Program-made: the position numbers and the translations under genes
The notes under the pieces: generated by a model
The model's database searches: none
Seen by the model: the letters and a program-made list of their open reading frames with translations, nothing else
What the model was told of the DNA's origin: nothing
Assembly: GCA_028753945.1 (NCBI GenBank)
Contig: JAPNXP010000010.1
Coordinates: 5,459,042-5,523,041 of the forward strand
Direction of reading: 5' to 3'
DNA: 64,000 nucleotides
Origin: Hexactinellida sp. DTS-2022
Taxonomy: Eukaryota > Porifera > Hexactinellida
Part shown: in pieces, positions 33,091 to 42,771 of the stretch
Layout of the letters: each line of letters begins with the position of its first letter
Position numbering within the stretch: position 1 is the stretch's first letter

Positions 33091-33372
33091 TTATGTTATG
33101 TTTGGGAGTATATGTAGTATGTACCAGTGGTCGACAAAACCGTGTTTGGTTGGGAACCTAGGATGGCCACTAAAATCATACTCGTGATGGCATCTATATC
33201 GCGAAGCGACCGATACCGAAGGGCTCGTAGTTATTAAAAACTCTTTACTTGTTGACTGACTCAACTTTTTGAGCTCAATTACAACGCAACCATTTATCTT
33301 GCTTGCAATAGTAGCAGCCTCATTTCCATGGCCACAAACGTCGAGGAACTTTTGAACATTTTCAAGTGCCAC
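33091..33372 (-). other. Unrecognised minus-strand frame, partly repeated elsewhere
   Basis: 93 codons. The first 40 (ENVQKFLDVCGHGNEA...) have a diverged, frame-disrupted counterpart at about 43895-44015 in the same orientation, with ENVQKF and LKKLSQS kept. The last part is a repeat (CAGTGGTCGACAAAA, GATGGC) also found at about 39390-39470, 44470-44545 (inverted) and 47520-47600. It may be a relic exon carried along by the local duplications; no function can be given. Confidence 0.3.
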
Positions 33373-34009
33373 TATCGCCTACAGATATGCGTTCAGAATA
33401 TATGGAGAGGGACATACAGCTTTTGCTCTATTTAGATCTATAGCGATTAACCAAGGAGCAGGTTTTTGGCCTATGTGTCTACTTCTATTGACCTAATATC
33501 TATATTATTACAACTCGATTGTTGTGGTTTGTGTGTTTGTCCGGATTGTATTAATATAGTGATGGGGGTATAGGAACCGCATACATAATTAAGAAATAAA
33601 CTAACTTCCAAATGTCATAATAGGTAAACAAGTATGCCGATTTCGAATTTCACATTTACTAATTTATAATATGAATATTTGTTGTTGTTGTTTACACAAA
33701 TTGGTAAACAAATTAATGAAAATTCAAAATCAACCTAGAAGTTTGCTTTCAACGGATATTAGAATTATTGGTAAACATGTTAAAACTTTGGAAAATGGTA
33801 GAAACTAGAAAGGGTAAGATCTAAGAAGGCCGCATAGCGGCTATTAACTAGAAGTGCGTAGCACCGATCCATCGCAAAGCGACCGAGACCGAAGGGCTCG
33901 TTGACTGAAACTAGAATATCTCTGAAATGAAGTGAGCTAAAGGAAACTTCCAACACACTAAGAGTATTTACGTCAGAAATACCTTTCTGGAATGGTTTAG
34001 CACCTTTAC

Positions 34010-34140
34010 AAAAAATCTAAAATTGCAGCTTTGCCGATAGCAAGTTCTTTTGGAGGCACTATCAAACGAACAACCACCAAAAGATAGTGACTTCAATGGA
34101 ACATGCTGTCGGCACAGTTGCAATTTTAGATTTTTTAGTG
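34010..34140. repeat. Foldback repeat related to the 8455-8720 interior
   Basis: AAAAAATCTAAAATTGCAGC at the left and its complement TTGCAATTTTAGATTTTTTAG at the right (shortened), separated by about 85 bp; GCTGTCGGCACAG occurs as at 8610. Confidence 0.6.
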
Positions 34141-34399
34141 CTAGTATATTTATATTCTTCGTATGGATTAATGATTCAACTGCCGTTCAAGCCACCGTTG
34201 GCGTTCGTTCAGCTCAAGTTCAATAAGTTCGTTCGTGAACATTTCATTCCTGTATACAAGTATAATGAAAAAGATCAATTACAAGAGTTCATAAAAGTTC
34301 ATGTGATGTTTAACAGAGATAATTAACCAGTCTATTAATCTATGGACAATAATTATACCATTAGGAAATATCAGAATTATCTGAGAATTGTATGTTAAT

Positions 34400-35203
34400 A
34401 GAATTCGTTAAATTATTTTGCCTTAAACATGATTCTTCCCATTACGTCATTATTCTGCCAAACTCGAATTCCACTCCTTGTGTTAACAATAGTATTTGTG
34501 AACTGATCAATATAGATATCATTCAAATGCGGGGGATCATGTTCAACAAATTTTTAATTGTTTATTAATTTCCTTGTTGATCTCACAAATCTAGAAATTG
34601 TGTAAACTGGAAGATGGTTGTATGATAGTACATACAACCATGGTATCCTCTCTAATATGGAGAGAGAAGATAACAGAATTATCTGGTAGGTCAATTTCAA
34701 ACACTTCTTTGAATTCCAAATTCTGTGAATAACAGCAATTTTGTCTCTTTCACCAAAAGTATAGATATTTCCTGTCTCGTCAAACTCAATAAAAAATGTT
34801 TTATATCGAGAGAAAGGGACCATATGTGAGAAATCAGTTAGAATAGTAGGTGTAAACAAACCGCCACATACCATTATCATGTGATCTGTAAACCTAACAT
34901 TCCAAAACCTGCGACTAGTATACGTTTTCTGTCCTAGTGTTTTTCTTGTTACATGATAACCTTCTAGAGTAAATATGTCAATGAAACGCTCATCTGAAAA
35001 CAACCCTGATACCCAAGTTAGACGCCATCGGACAAATCCACTTGAACTATAGATCAGTATCAAGTTCCTATCATGGTTGAGTGCTGAGCAAATAATATTA
35101 TTTACAGTTGGGAATGTGGCTATCAGTGAGTTGGAAATCCATCATTATTGGTTTTCCGAAGTTTTGAGTTTCTATCAATATCAACAGATGTAAATCTCTT
35201 CAT
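34400..35203 (-). pseudogene. Propeller-like tandem family, alpha-type pseudogene, inverted
   Basis: Runs opposite to its sisters. The ATG at 35203 opens a copy of the alpha N-terminus (SVDIDRNSKL) but the frame stops after about 25 codons where a base is missing relative to the copies at 36117 and 44741. The middle is readable again (FIEFDETGNIYT at about 34765-34800), then leaves frame around 34735 and returns near 34620. C-terminal sequence can be followed to about 34410. The 5' flank (35204-35460) matches the flanks of the intact alpha genes. This is a decayed host gene. Confidence 0.8.
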
Positions 35204-35394
35204 AAGAAGTAAACAAAATATGGATATTCAATGTTATTCATACAAGTGCAAACAAAAAGCATATAGTATTTCTATGTAAACAATAATTATGGTTCATAAA
35301 TAATAAGAGCATATGCATATGTAGTTTTTCAATTTAGAGTGCTAAACCAAAAGATAAACAGCTGGGCAACATATTTGGTTTAAATATACGTATA

Positions 35395-35462
35395 CAGGTA
35401 AACCTCCGAGATATGCCATCATCGTGAGAATAATTATGTGCCGTATCTCGGAGGTTTACCTG
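35395..35462. mobile_element. MITE family I (68-bp copy)
   Basis: Ends CAGGTAAACCTCCGAGATA and TATCTCGGAGGTTTACCTG are exact inverted repeats with TA flanks. Confidence 0.9.
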
Positions 35463-35467
35463 TATAC

Positions 35468-35953
35468 CAGGGTTTTATCCAGGAGCGACCATACGCCTAA
35501 AGGCGTATAAATTGGGATATGTTTGCGTTTAGGACCCCGAAAACTGCCAAAAGTCTCCATAGAGTAATACAAAACTAACCTTTTAGGCCAGGGGTGTGCA
35601 ACCTGCGGCCCGCAATGCTCTGTGCTGCGGGCCGCGAAGTAATCCTAACAATCACAGATTTCACACTAAGGAACACATATGTGACTTTGTGACAATTATT
35701 AGAATTTTGTGACAATATTTCTCTTACCCGTCAAAATACTTAATCATTCTAATATTTCAAAATTTAAACAATGTTTTCTTCTAATCTAATTCTAAAGATT
35801 CGAAAATATATCCGAATCGCGGCCCGTGAACAGATCTGAGAAGCACAATGCGGTCCAGTGTTAAAAGAGGTTGCACACACCTGTTTTAGGCGTACAAAAT
35901 TCATACTCTAGTGACCTTAGGAGTGTGCTATTCTATTCCTGTATAATACCCTG
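35468..35953. mobile_element. hAT-type element with a second hAT nested in it
   Basis: Outer ends CAGGGTTTTATCCAGGAG and CTGTATAATACCCTG; CTGTATAC duplicated at 35460-35467 and 35954-35961. Inside, 35589-35883 is another element with CAGGGGTGTGCAACCTGCGG and GGTTGCACACACCTG ends and an exact TTTTAGGC duplication on both sides. No transposase frame remains in either. Confidence 0.9.
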
Positions 35954-36116
35954 CTGTATACGTATATTTATTACACTTAACTTAAATAAGTGAAAATTTT
36001 ATACTTCTCTGATTCTTTGTGAACCATAATTATTATTTATATTGAAATACTTTATGCTTTTTGTTTATACTTCTATGAATAACATTGAATGTCATATTAT
36101 ATTTTAGCAACTGTAA

Positions 36117-37019
36117 ATGAAGAGATCTGCATCTGTTGATATTGATAGAAACTCAAAACAGCTGAAAACCAATAATAATGGATTTCCAACTTCACTGACA
36201 GCCACTTTCCCAACTGTAAAAAATATTGTTTGCTCAGCACTCAACCATGATAGGAACTTGATACTGATCTATAGTTCAAATTTTTTTGTTCACCGATGGC
36301 GTGTAACTTGGGGATCAGGATTGTTTTCAGATGAGGGTTTCATTGATATATTTACTCTAGAAGGTTATCATGTAACAAGAAAAACATTGGGGAAGAAGAT
36401 GCATACTAGTCTAAGGATTTGGAATGTTAGGTTTACAGATCACATGATAATGTTATGCGGCGGTACGTTTACACCTACTATTCTAACTGATTTCTCACAT
36501 AAGGTCCCTTTCACTCGATATAAAACATTTTTTATTGAGTTCGACGAGACAGGAAATATCTACACTATTGGTGAAAGAAACAAAATTGCTGTTTATTCAC
36601 AAAATTTGGTATTCAAAGAAGGATTTGAAATTCACCTACCAGATAATTCTGTTATCTTCTCTCTCCATATTAGAGAGGATACCATGGTTGTACTATCTTA
36701 CAACATTAGGCGTATTCATGTTTACACAATCTCTAGATTTGTCAGATCAACAAGGAAATTAGTAAACAATTTTGAATTGGCTGACAATTGTCCCCAGCAT
36801 TTGAATAATATCTGTATTGATCAGTTCAGAAATGTTATTGTTAGCACACGTCTGGGAATTCGAGTTTGGCAGAGAAATGGCGCATTGAGACACATCATGT
36901 TTAAGGCAAATGCATTTATACGAATTCTATTAACAGACAATTCTCAGATCATTCTGATTTTTCCTAACGGTAGAATTAATGTCTATAGATTAATAGACAT
37001 GGTTAATTATCGATGTTGA
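36117..37019 (+). CDS. Propeller-like tandem family, alpha-type member 1
   Basis: 300 residues, intronless. The N-terminus MKRSASVDIDRNSKQLKTNN has two basic clusters spaced like a bipartite nuclear signal and a possible RxxS phosphosite; this is inference. About six propeller-like repeats follow (IDIFTLEGYHV, KIAVYSQNLVF, SRFVRSTRKLV, IRVWQRNGAL, INVYRLID). The copy at 44741-45643 is identical at protein level from about residue 140 onward but differs at about 13 residues before that. About 110 bp of upstream sequence is shared with other family members (TGATTCTTTGTGAACCATAA), probably including the promoter. The role is unknown; a propeller scaffold suggests a binding protein. Confidence 0.75.
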   Translation: MKRSASVDIDRNSKQLKTNNNGFPTSLTATFPTVKNIVCSALNHDRNLILIYSSNFFVHRWRVTWGSGLFSDEGFIDIFTLEGYHVTRKTLGKKMHTSLRIWNVRFTDHMIMLCGGTFTPTILTDFSHKVPFTRYKTFFIEFDETGNIYTIGERNKIAVYSQNLVFKEGFEIHLPDNSVIFSLHIREDTMVVLSYNIRRIHVYTISRFVRSTRKLVNNFELADNCPQHLNNICIDQFRNVIVSTRLGIRVWQRNGALRHIMFKANAFIRILLTDNSQIILIFPNGRINVYRLIDMVNYRC

Positions 37020-37172
37020 ACATCACGTGAACCTTTATGAACTCTTATACAATCAAATCTCCCTTATCCGGGCACTGTCGTCCGCAGGGTGCACATAACT
37101 GGGAATTTTTCCGGATCTCAGTATTGATTGTAATGACTAGTAAGTGCATGTCCAAATCCAAAGTGTCTATTC

Positions 37173-37627
37173 ATGGCCTACTTAATATACGGCCGTGTAT
37201 GTCACCGAGAAGGCCAAAAAAATAGAAGGCCAGGTTAGAAATTTCATTCTAAGCTTAACCGCAATTCTGAGATTCTCAAAAGTGATTCAATTGGTCTCGC
37301 AATGGTTGATTACCCCATAAACAACCCAAATAATAACAATAGGAGGCATAGTTTAGCCAGGGGCGTCCTGGCCATACAAGCCAGCGGGGAATCCCCGCTG
37401 GGCCCCCCTTGCGAGGTTCATAATTTGGGCTCCTAGTTTTATAAGGCCCCCTTGGGGGCCCTTATAAGGCTATTATATCTGTACAAAAGCATAGAAATTT
37501 CCACGATGGGCCCCCCCCTGGCCAGGACGCCCCTGAGTTTAGCTTAGAATGAAATTTATAAACTGGCCTTCTATTTTTTTGGCCTTCTCGGTGACATACA
37601 CGGACGTATATTAATTAAGTAGGCCAT
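37173..37627. mobile_element. Long-TIR element with a nested hAT MITE
   Basis: Arms of about 85 bp (ATGGCCTACTTAATATACGG ... and complement at 37540-37627). The duplicate locus near 45755 lacks the element, so it inserted after the segmental duplication. Inside, 37358-37535 is a hAT-type MITE (CAGGGGCGTCCTGGCC ends) with AGTTTAGC on both sides. Target duplication of the outer element is imperfect (TGTCTATTC versus GGTCAATTC, possibly 9 bp). Confidence 0.8.
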
Positions 37628-37899
37628 GGTCAATTCCATATTTTTTGGATTCTTTCAAACATCATAAAATATTGAAGTAATGGGTTGTGGATAATTTAAG
37701 ATATCACGTATTTGTTTTTTATATTTTTGTCATTAACTCCATTTTTGGTTGAATTAATATATGTTTAGCTTGGATTTACACCAATAAGAGTGCCCGGATC
37801 TCGGAGGTTTGAGTGTACTTATACGTATATAATTTGTCATCAACATTCAATGAATTTTTATATTGTATTGTTAATTTGTATAGACTAGTATAGACATAT

Positions 37900-38131
37900 T
37901 GTATTTCCCCAAATATGCGCCGGGTCAATAAAAATGGCATTGGTATGATTCAATTAAAACACATTTGTTGATGTAATTCCATTGATTTTGGCAACTTCGG
38001 TATGTATACTGTCGGTGAGAACCATTAGAACGGACCTAGATATTTTTTTCTGGATTTTTCAACAAAATTTCAGGATACATTTGGTCCATGAAAACAATAA
38101 GCGCCTGGCGTTTATTCGGTGCAATACGGTA
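37900..38131. mobile_element. MITE family K (GTATTTCCCC...AATAAGCGCC type)
   Basis: Left end GTATTTCCCCAAATATGCGC, right end CGCCTGGCGTTTATTCGG..ATACGG. The same element lies at 46027-46266 in the duplicated block, so this pair is duplicate and not an independent insertion; other copies at 52285-52630 and 58887-59118. Confidence 0.75.
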
Positions 38132-38216
38132 TGCATATAAATTATAGTGACAGGGCCTATATTAATTAGCGACATTTAGCATTATCTGCATCAATTTACT
38201 GTTATTGTTTGTTGTA

Positions 38217-39125
38217 ATGAGGAGATCTGCTAGTGCATTATTTGATAAAAGTTCTAAAAGGTTGAAAACCAATGATGATGAATTTACAACTCTAAGGGTA
38301 GCCACATTCCCAACTGTAAAACTCAATATTAAATGCTCAGCACTCAACCATGATAAAAACTTGATACTGATTTATAGTGTAAATAATACTAACAGAAGTT
38401 TGCTTGGCAGTTTGGGAACTCGGGTGTTTGGGTCACCTATAGAGGAGCGAGCAATTGACATATTTACTCTAGAAGGTTATCATTTAACAAGGATAATAAT
38501 AGAGAAGAAGAAAGTCCGTTATAATCTAATGATTGATAATGTTAGGTTTACAGATCACATGATAATGGTTTGCGACGGTTTGTTTAGACCTGCTATTCTA
38601 ACTGATTTCTCACTTAAATTCCCTTTGTTTGCACACAAAGTAGTTTTTATTGAGTTCGACGAGACAGGAAATATCTACACTAATGGTGGTGAAAGAAACA
38701 AAATTGCTGTTTATTCACAGAATTGGGAATTTAAAGAAGTGTTTGAAATTGACCTACCAAATAATTATGTTATCTTCTCTCTCCATATTAGGGATGATAC
38801 CATGGTTGTTCGATCCAGGCAGAATAATTTTTTTGACACAGTTCGTAGATTTGTCCGGTCAACAGGGAAATTTGTAAAATATTTGAAACTTCCTGAATTT
38901 TGTCCAATGAATGAAATCTGTATTGATCAGCTCAGTAATATTATTCTTTGCACAAATAATGGAATTCGCATTTGGCAGAAAAATGGCGAATTAAGCCCCA
39001 TTATGTTTGGAGGAAAACAATATAGTCAAATTCTATTAACGAACAATTATCAGATCATTCTAATTACTCCAAATGGTGTAATTCATGTCCACAGATTAAC
39101 AGACATTGTTAATTATCTCTGTTGA
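38217..39125 (+). CDS. Propeller-like tandem family, beta-type member 2
   Basis: 302 residues from the ATG at 38217 (an upstream in-frame TTG is not a start). N-terminus MRRSASALFDKSSKRLKTND has the two basic clusters of the family. Blade-like repeats: IDIFTLEGYHL, FIEFDETGNIYT, KIAVYSQNWEF, RRFVRSTGKFV, IRIWQKNGEL, IHVHRLTD. Compared with beta members at 31224 and 46352, the segment after residue 65 (between the first two blades) is the most variable in sequence and length. It is followed at 39688-39729 by a truncated copy of the TRMU start, which shows it is part of a duplicated block. Confidence 0.75.
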   Translation: MRRSASALFDKSSKRLKTNDDEFTTLRVATFPTVKLNIKCSALNHDKNLILIYSVNNTNRSLLGSLGTRVFGSPIEERAIDIFTLEGYHLTRIIIEKKKVRYNLMIDNVRFTDHMIMVCDGLFRPAILTDFSLKFPLFAHKVVFIEFDETGNIYTNGGERNKIAVYSQNWEFKEVFEIDLPNNYVIFSLHIRDDTMVVRSRQNNFFDTVRRFVRSTGKFVKYLKLPEFCPMNEICIDQLSNIILCTNNGIRIWQKNGELSPIMFGGKQYSQILLTNNYQIILITPNGVIHVHRLTDIVNYLC

Positions 39126-39329
39126 ACAAATGAACATTTCATGAACTCTTGTTATTGTGTTGTCTACTACATAGTGAGCCATCTTGAATGACTGCCTTTG
39201 GCTTGTTAGTTATTAGTTTTTAGATTTTAGATAATCCTCTCACAGTCCACAGTTTTATTACTTATTTTGTATCTTTTTCTTTATGTAGTATATTTAGTTT
39301 ATGATTTAGGCGTTTTAAAATTGGATCAG

Positions 39330-39385
39330 AACAGGATTTAGGAGCGTATTTACAAATGGCTGTATAATACACTGTGTGGGAGTGT
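39330..39385. repeat. Repeat family J fragment (inverted)
   Basis: AGGAGCGTATTTACAAATGG and CTGTATAATACACTG match the start of family J in reverse; the duplicate locus has the same fragment near 47450-47505. Confidence 0.6.
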
Positions 39386-39687
39386 ATGTACCAGTGGTCG
39401 ACAAAATCGTGTTTGGTTATGATGTCCACCAAAATGAAGCTCGTGATGGCATTAATAAGCCTATGCTATTTTACTATACGTTCACATGATTAATCACTCT
39501 GAAATAGTTTTCTAAGAACTTTAACAACTTTGTTTGAGCCTCGAGAATGCATTTTAGTGCCTGTGGCTTAGATTTGTCATCAGAAATTTGATTTTGTCGA
39601 GCACTACTCTATGTACGACATTGAATGATAAAAATTATTTCTTTAGCTGGCATAATTAACACACACACGTAGTATATTTAATAGATT

Positions 39688-39729
39688 ATGGTGAGTCGAG
39701 TGCTAGTAGCAATGTCTGGGGGAATAGAC
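39688..39729 (+). pseudogene. Truncated duplicate of the TRMU 5' end
   Basis: 42 bases beginning with the TRMU start codon (ATGGTGAGTCGAGTGC..., ending GGGGAATAGAC) match 47850-47891 with three differences seen, including the second ATG, which is GTG here. The match stops abruptly at a CAGGCTTGGACC sequence. The upstream 1.8 kb is also shared. It marks the right edge of the older duplicated block. Confidence 0.88.
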
Positions 39730-40392
39730 CAGGCTTGGACCGGGTCACGGGTCACTTAATTTGATTGATTCGTTTCTTCACAGTAATGCTAATTAAATTG
39801 TATTGGTTTGTAAAATATAAAACAGAAACATTCATCTAATATTAGTAAGGCGTTTACTATTTATGAGAGATAGTACTTCAATTGAAATACCTAATAATAC
39901 CTGTGTCTCTATTAGAAAATCGGTTTTGTTCATAAATATAATTCATTCATTTATTTTCAATTTATTTCTCAATCTTTTCTTGCAGTCTGGAAAATGGAGT
40001 CTATGTTGTCTCACCTTAATCTGTTTCACCATCTTCATAGCACCAAAAAATCAGTATATTTCTCCCAATTGTTTGGGTCCATATTTGAAAAGTGGCAGTT
40101 AGTCCAGTGATCTTAAAAAAATTTTGTGTTGTAAGTGACAAAATCATACAAACATTTCTTTTGGAAGTCACAAGGATCTATAATTTCTCTTTTCAATGGG
40201 TGTTACTCTTTAGTGATCTTTGTCATCGCATGAACCATTTTCTCCTTAGTCTCCAAAGTAACGTGTTGGTCGAAGAAGGATTGAGCAACTAATTCCTCAC
40301 TTAATCACTTAAGTACCAAAGATGGTTTAAAAAACTTTTAACAGTCACTCTCGATATATCCTCATTGGAGATCCTATACATGTCTAATTGTT
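39730..40392. other. Sequence of uncertain origin after the duplication break
   Basis: Begins CAGGCTTGGACCGGGTCAC, which looks like a hAT end. The minus strand around 40000-40310 has short readable pieces (SEELVAQSFFDQHV, then LYDFVTYNTKFF) with stops between. A decayed transposase is possible, but I see no diagnostic motif. Confidence 0.35.
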
Positions 40393-41843
40393 GGGTCTGA
40401 CTGAATGGTGGAAAATGGTGGAAAACATCCGAGAGTGGTGGAAAATGGTGGAAAATGGTGGAATTTCTGAATTTTCGTCGAAATGACTGAATGGTGGAAA
40501 GTGGTGGAATTTCTAAAAATCGACTGAAAGGTGGAAAATGGTGGAAAATGGTGGAAAATGGTGGAAAACGACTGAATGGTGGAAAATGGTGGAAAACGAC
40601 TGAATGGTGGAAAATGGTGGAAAACGACTAATTTTGCTCAGCGTTCTGCTTCCGGTGCCAACCAGAGTGGACCATGGGCCATGGCCATGGGTCAACATTT
40701 GTGACCCATCACCCATCGTATTTGTTAATCATTGACCCATGACACAATTTACTACTAGGAACCTTTGTTTTGTTATAAAAACTTATCTGAAACAAAGGCT
40801 TATAAACATTCATTATGGTTGTAGATGAATAGATTTTTTAAACATTAAACTAGACCCATAACATAATATGAGTTTACTGATATAAGGAGTAGCTTGGCTA
40901 GTATAACTTTGCTTTACTTAAACTTTACAACTTTTCAAAAACTAAAACTACAGGTAAGTTGGCTCTATGCCTTGGTGTCTATCCGATGCCTTATTTTAAA
41001 AAAAGTATTTTGTTGGGGCTGACTGAATAGTGGAATCTAGTGGAATCTAGTGGAATTACTAAATTTTAGTGGAATCGAGTGGATTTTCTAAAAGCCGATT
41101 GAACAGTGGAATCGAGTGGAATTTGACTGAATAGTGGACGAGTGGAATTTTATTAAATTGTTAAACACTACGTATATGCTATAAGCTACGTGTGTATCAT
41201 ATTACGTTAATTTTCGCCCATGTAAAATTGTTTGCAATGATTAAACTAGTGTTGTGCATGAAGTGGGACAATATGATACTATATTAGTATTCTTACTAAT
41301 CATCTCTATTGAACTGCCCAATGAATACCAACTGGATTTGATAAGGAATTGTTGATAAATAATGTTAATAAGATGTGTCTAAATAACATGGTAACAAAGC
41401 CTAACTAATAAATCCTATTGTGTCACTTCATGCACAACACTAGTTCAATCATTGCAAACAATTTTACATGGGCGAAAATTAACGTAATATGATACACACG
41501 TAGCTTATAGCATATACGTAGTGTTTAACAATTTAATCAAATTCCACTCGATTCCACTATTCAATCAAAGATTCCACTATTCAGTCAGCCCCCGTTTTTC
41601 CACCATTCAGGCGTTTTCCACCGTTTTCCACCATTTTCCACCATTCAGTCGTTTTCCACCATTTTCCACCATTCAGTCATTTTCCACCATTATCCACCAT
41701 TCAGTCGTTTTCCACCATTTTCCACCATTTTCCACCTTTCAGTCGATTTTTAGAAATTCCACCACTTTCCACCATTCAGACATTTCGACGAAAATTCAGA
41801 AATTCCACCATTTTCCACCATTTTCCACCATTCAGTCAGACCC
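40393..41843. mobile_element. Mutator-like foldback element with minisatellite arms
   Basis: Left end GGGTCTGACTGAATGGTGGA, right end its complement; CTAATTGTT flanks both sides (40384-40392, 41844-41852), a 9-bp duplication typical of Mutator-like elements. Each arm (about 235-250 bp) is built of GGTGGAAAAT and GACTGAATGG units. A second inverted pair lies inside at 41015-41592 (GGGGCTGACTGAATAGTGG ends, GTGGAATC units). Frames read through the arms are meaningless repeats. About 385 bp between the left arm and the inner pair includes a GGGTCA/TGACCC-rich segment. No transposase is visible. Confidence 0.85.
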
Positions 41844-42771
41844 CTAATTGTTTTAATAATTGAATTTCCTGTGCTGGGGCATTCGAAGCAGAATTAGCCC
41901 TAACCAGACCTTGATATAGACGCGGACAACAAAGTAACAGATATTCTTCATACCGATTTATTCTACTGTAACAATCTGAATTGGCCTCGATACATCCATA
42001 TCTTGCATAGCGTAGACTCCGGTAGGGCTGGTAGGGCCATGGCCCTACCAATAATTGTCTTTTCTCCATAGAAGCTAACACAAATATGCCAAGATGGCCC
42101 TACCAATCCTAACATCCAGCCTATAAGGGCCTACCAATCTCCAAAACGAGTCTACGCCCCTGTCTTTGGAAATAAATTGCCTTTGCCATTCCACCTTGCT
42201 CTATGTTATGCACCAGGGGCCATTATATCAATTCCACGGGAAGGTATGACACCCAAAAAAATAGTTCATTAAATATCGAAGGTCACGGCCGCTTATATCT
42301 AATTAAATATTGTGGAACCTGATACTCGAGAGATATTCCAAAAGAGGCAATGCAAACTGAGTAATTTAGGCGCTTGACTGAGCTCAAATTAAATCTAGGC
42401 GCTCAAAAAAATGGTCGGTTATGAAACGAAAATTATATAATCCCTCCCTACATCTCATTTTTGCCATTTTGTAATAAAAAAGGATTGGTTGTCACATTGG
42501 TAACACTTACCTCCTTGAGCATTAAAAGGTTACCATGTAACAACAAAGAAGGGGAAATACAGTATAGTATGTTTAACTAAACGTGTCGCACAGCTGTCAG
42601 CATTTATCTATTGGACATCCGTGACTCTCAAAGGAAACATGAATACTTATCTGATTATTTGTGAACCACAACTATTGTTTGCATAGAAATATGTGCTTTT
42701 AGTATGTATGAAGAATATTGAATATGCATATTTCTTGTACGTAATTAATCCCATATTTTGTTTGACCAGTA
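41844..42771. other. Gene-free stretch upstream of the gamma propeller gene
   Basis: Contains a small element with GTAGACTCC and GAGTCTACGCCCCTG ends near 42005-42160 (GTAGGGCCATGGCCCTAC in its left part is a perfect palindrome) and, from about 42655, the family's conserved upstream sequence (TGATTATTTGTGAACCACAA). Confidence 0.5.

Larger units (their letters stand above)
32923..34399. other. Repeat-rich stretch without a firm gene
   Basis: Holds a minus-strand frame at 33091-33372 (described separately), a GCGAAGCGACCGA-type short repeat at 33210 and 33870, and a foldback copy at 34010-34140. No gene with recognisable product. Confidence 0.45.

Noticed and set aside
39730-40340. Decayed hAT transposase
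   Set aside because: A CAGGCTTGG end and a few readable peptides are not enough; no catalytic or dimerisation motif could be recognised, so it is left as uncertain sequence.
40513-41847. Open frames full of FHHFPPFST-type repeats on both strands
   Set aside because: They are translations of the GGTGGAAAAT minisatellite arms of the foldback element.
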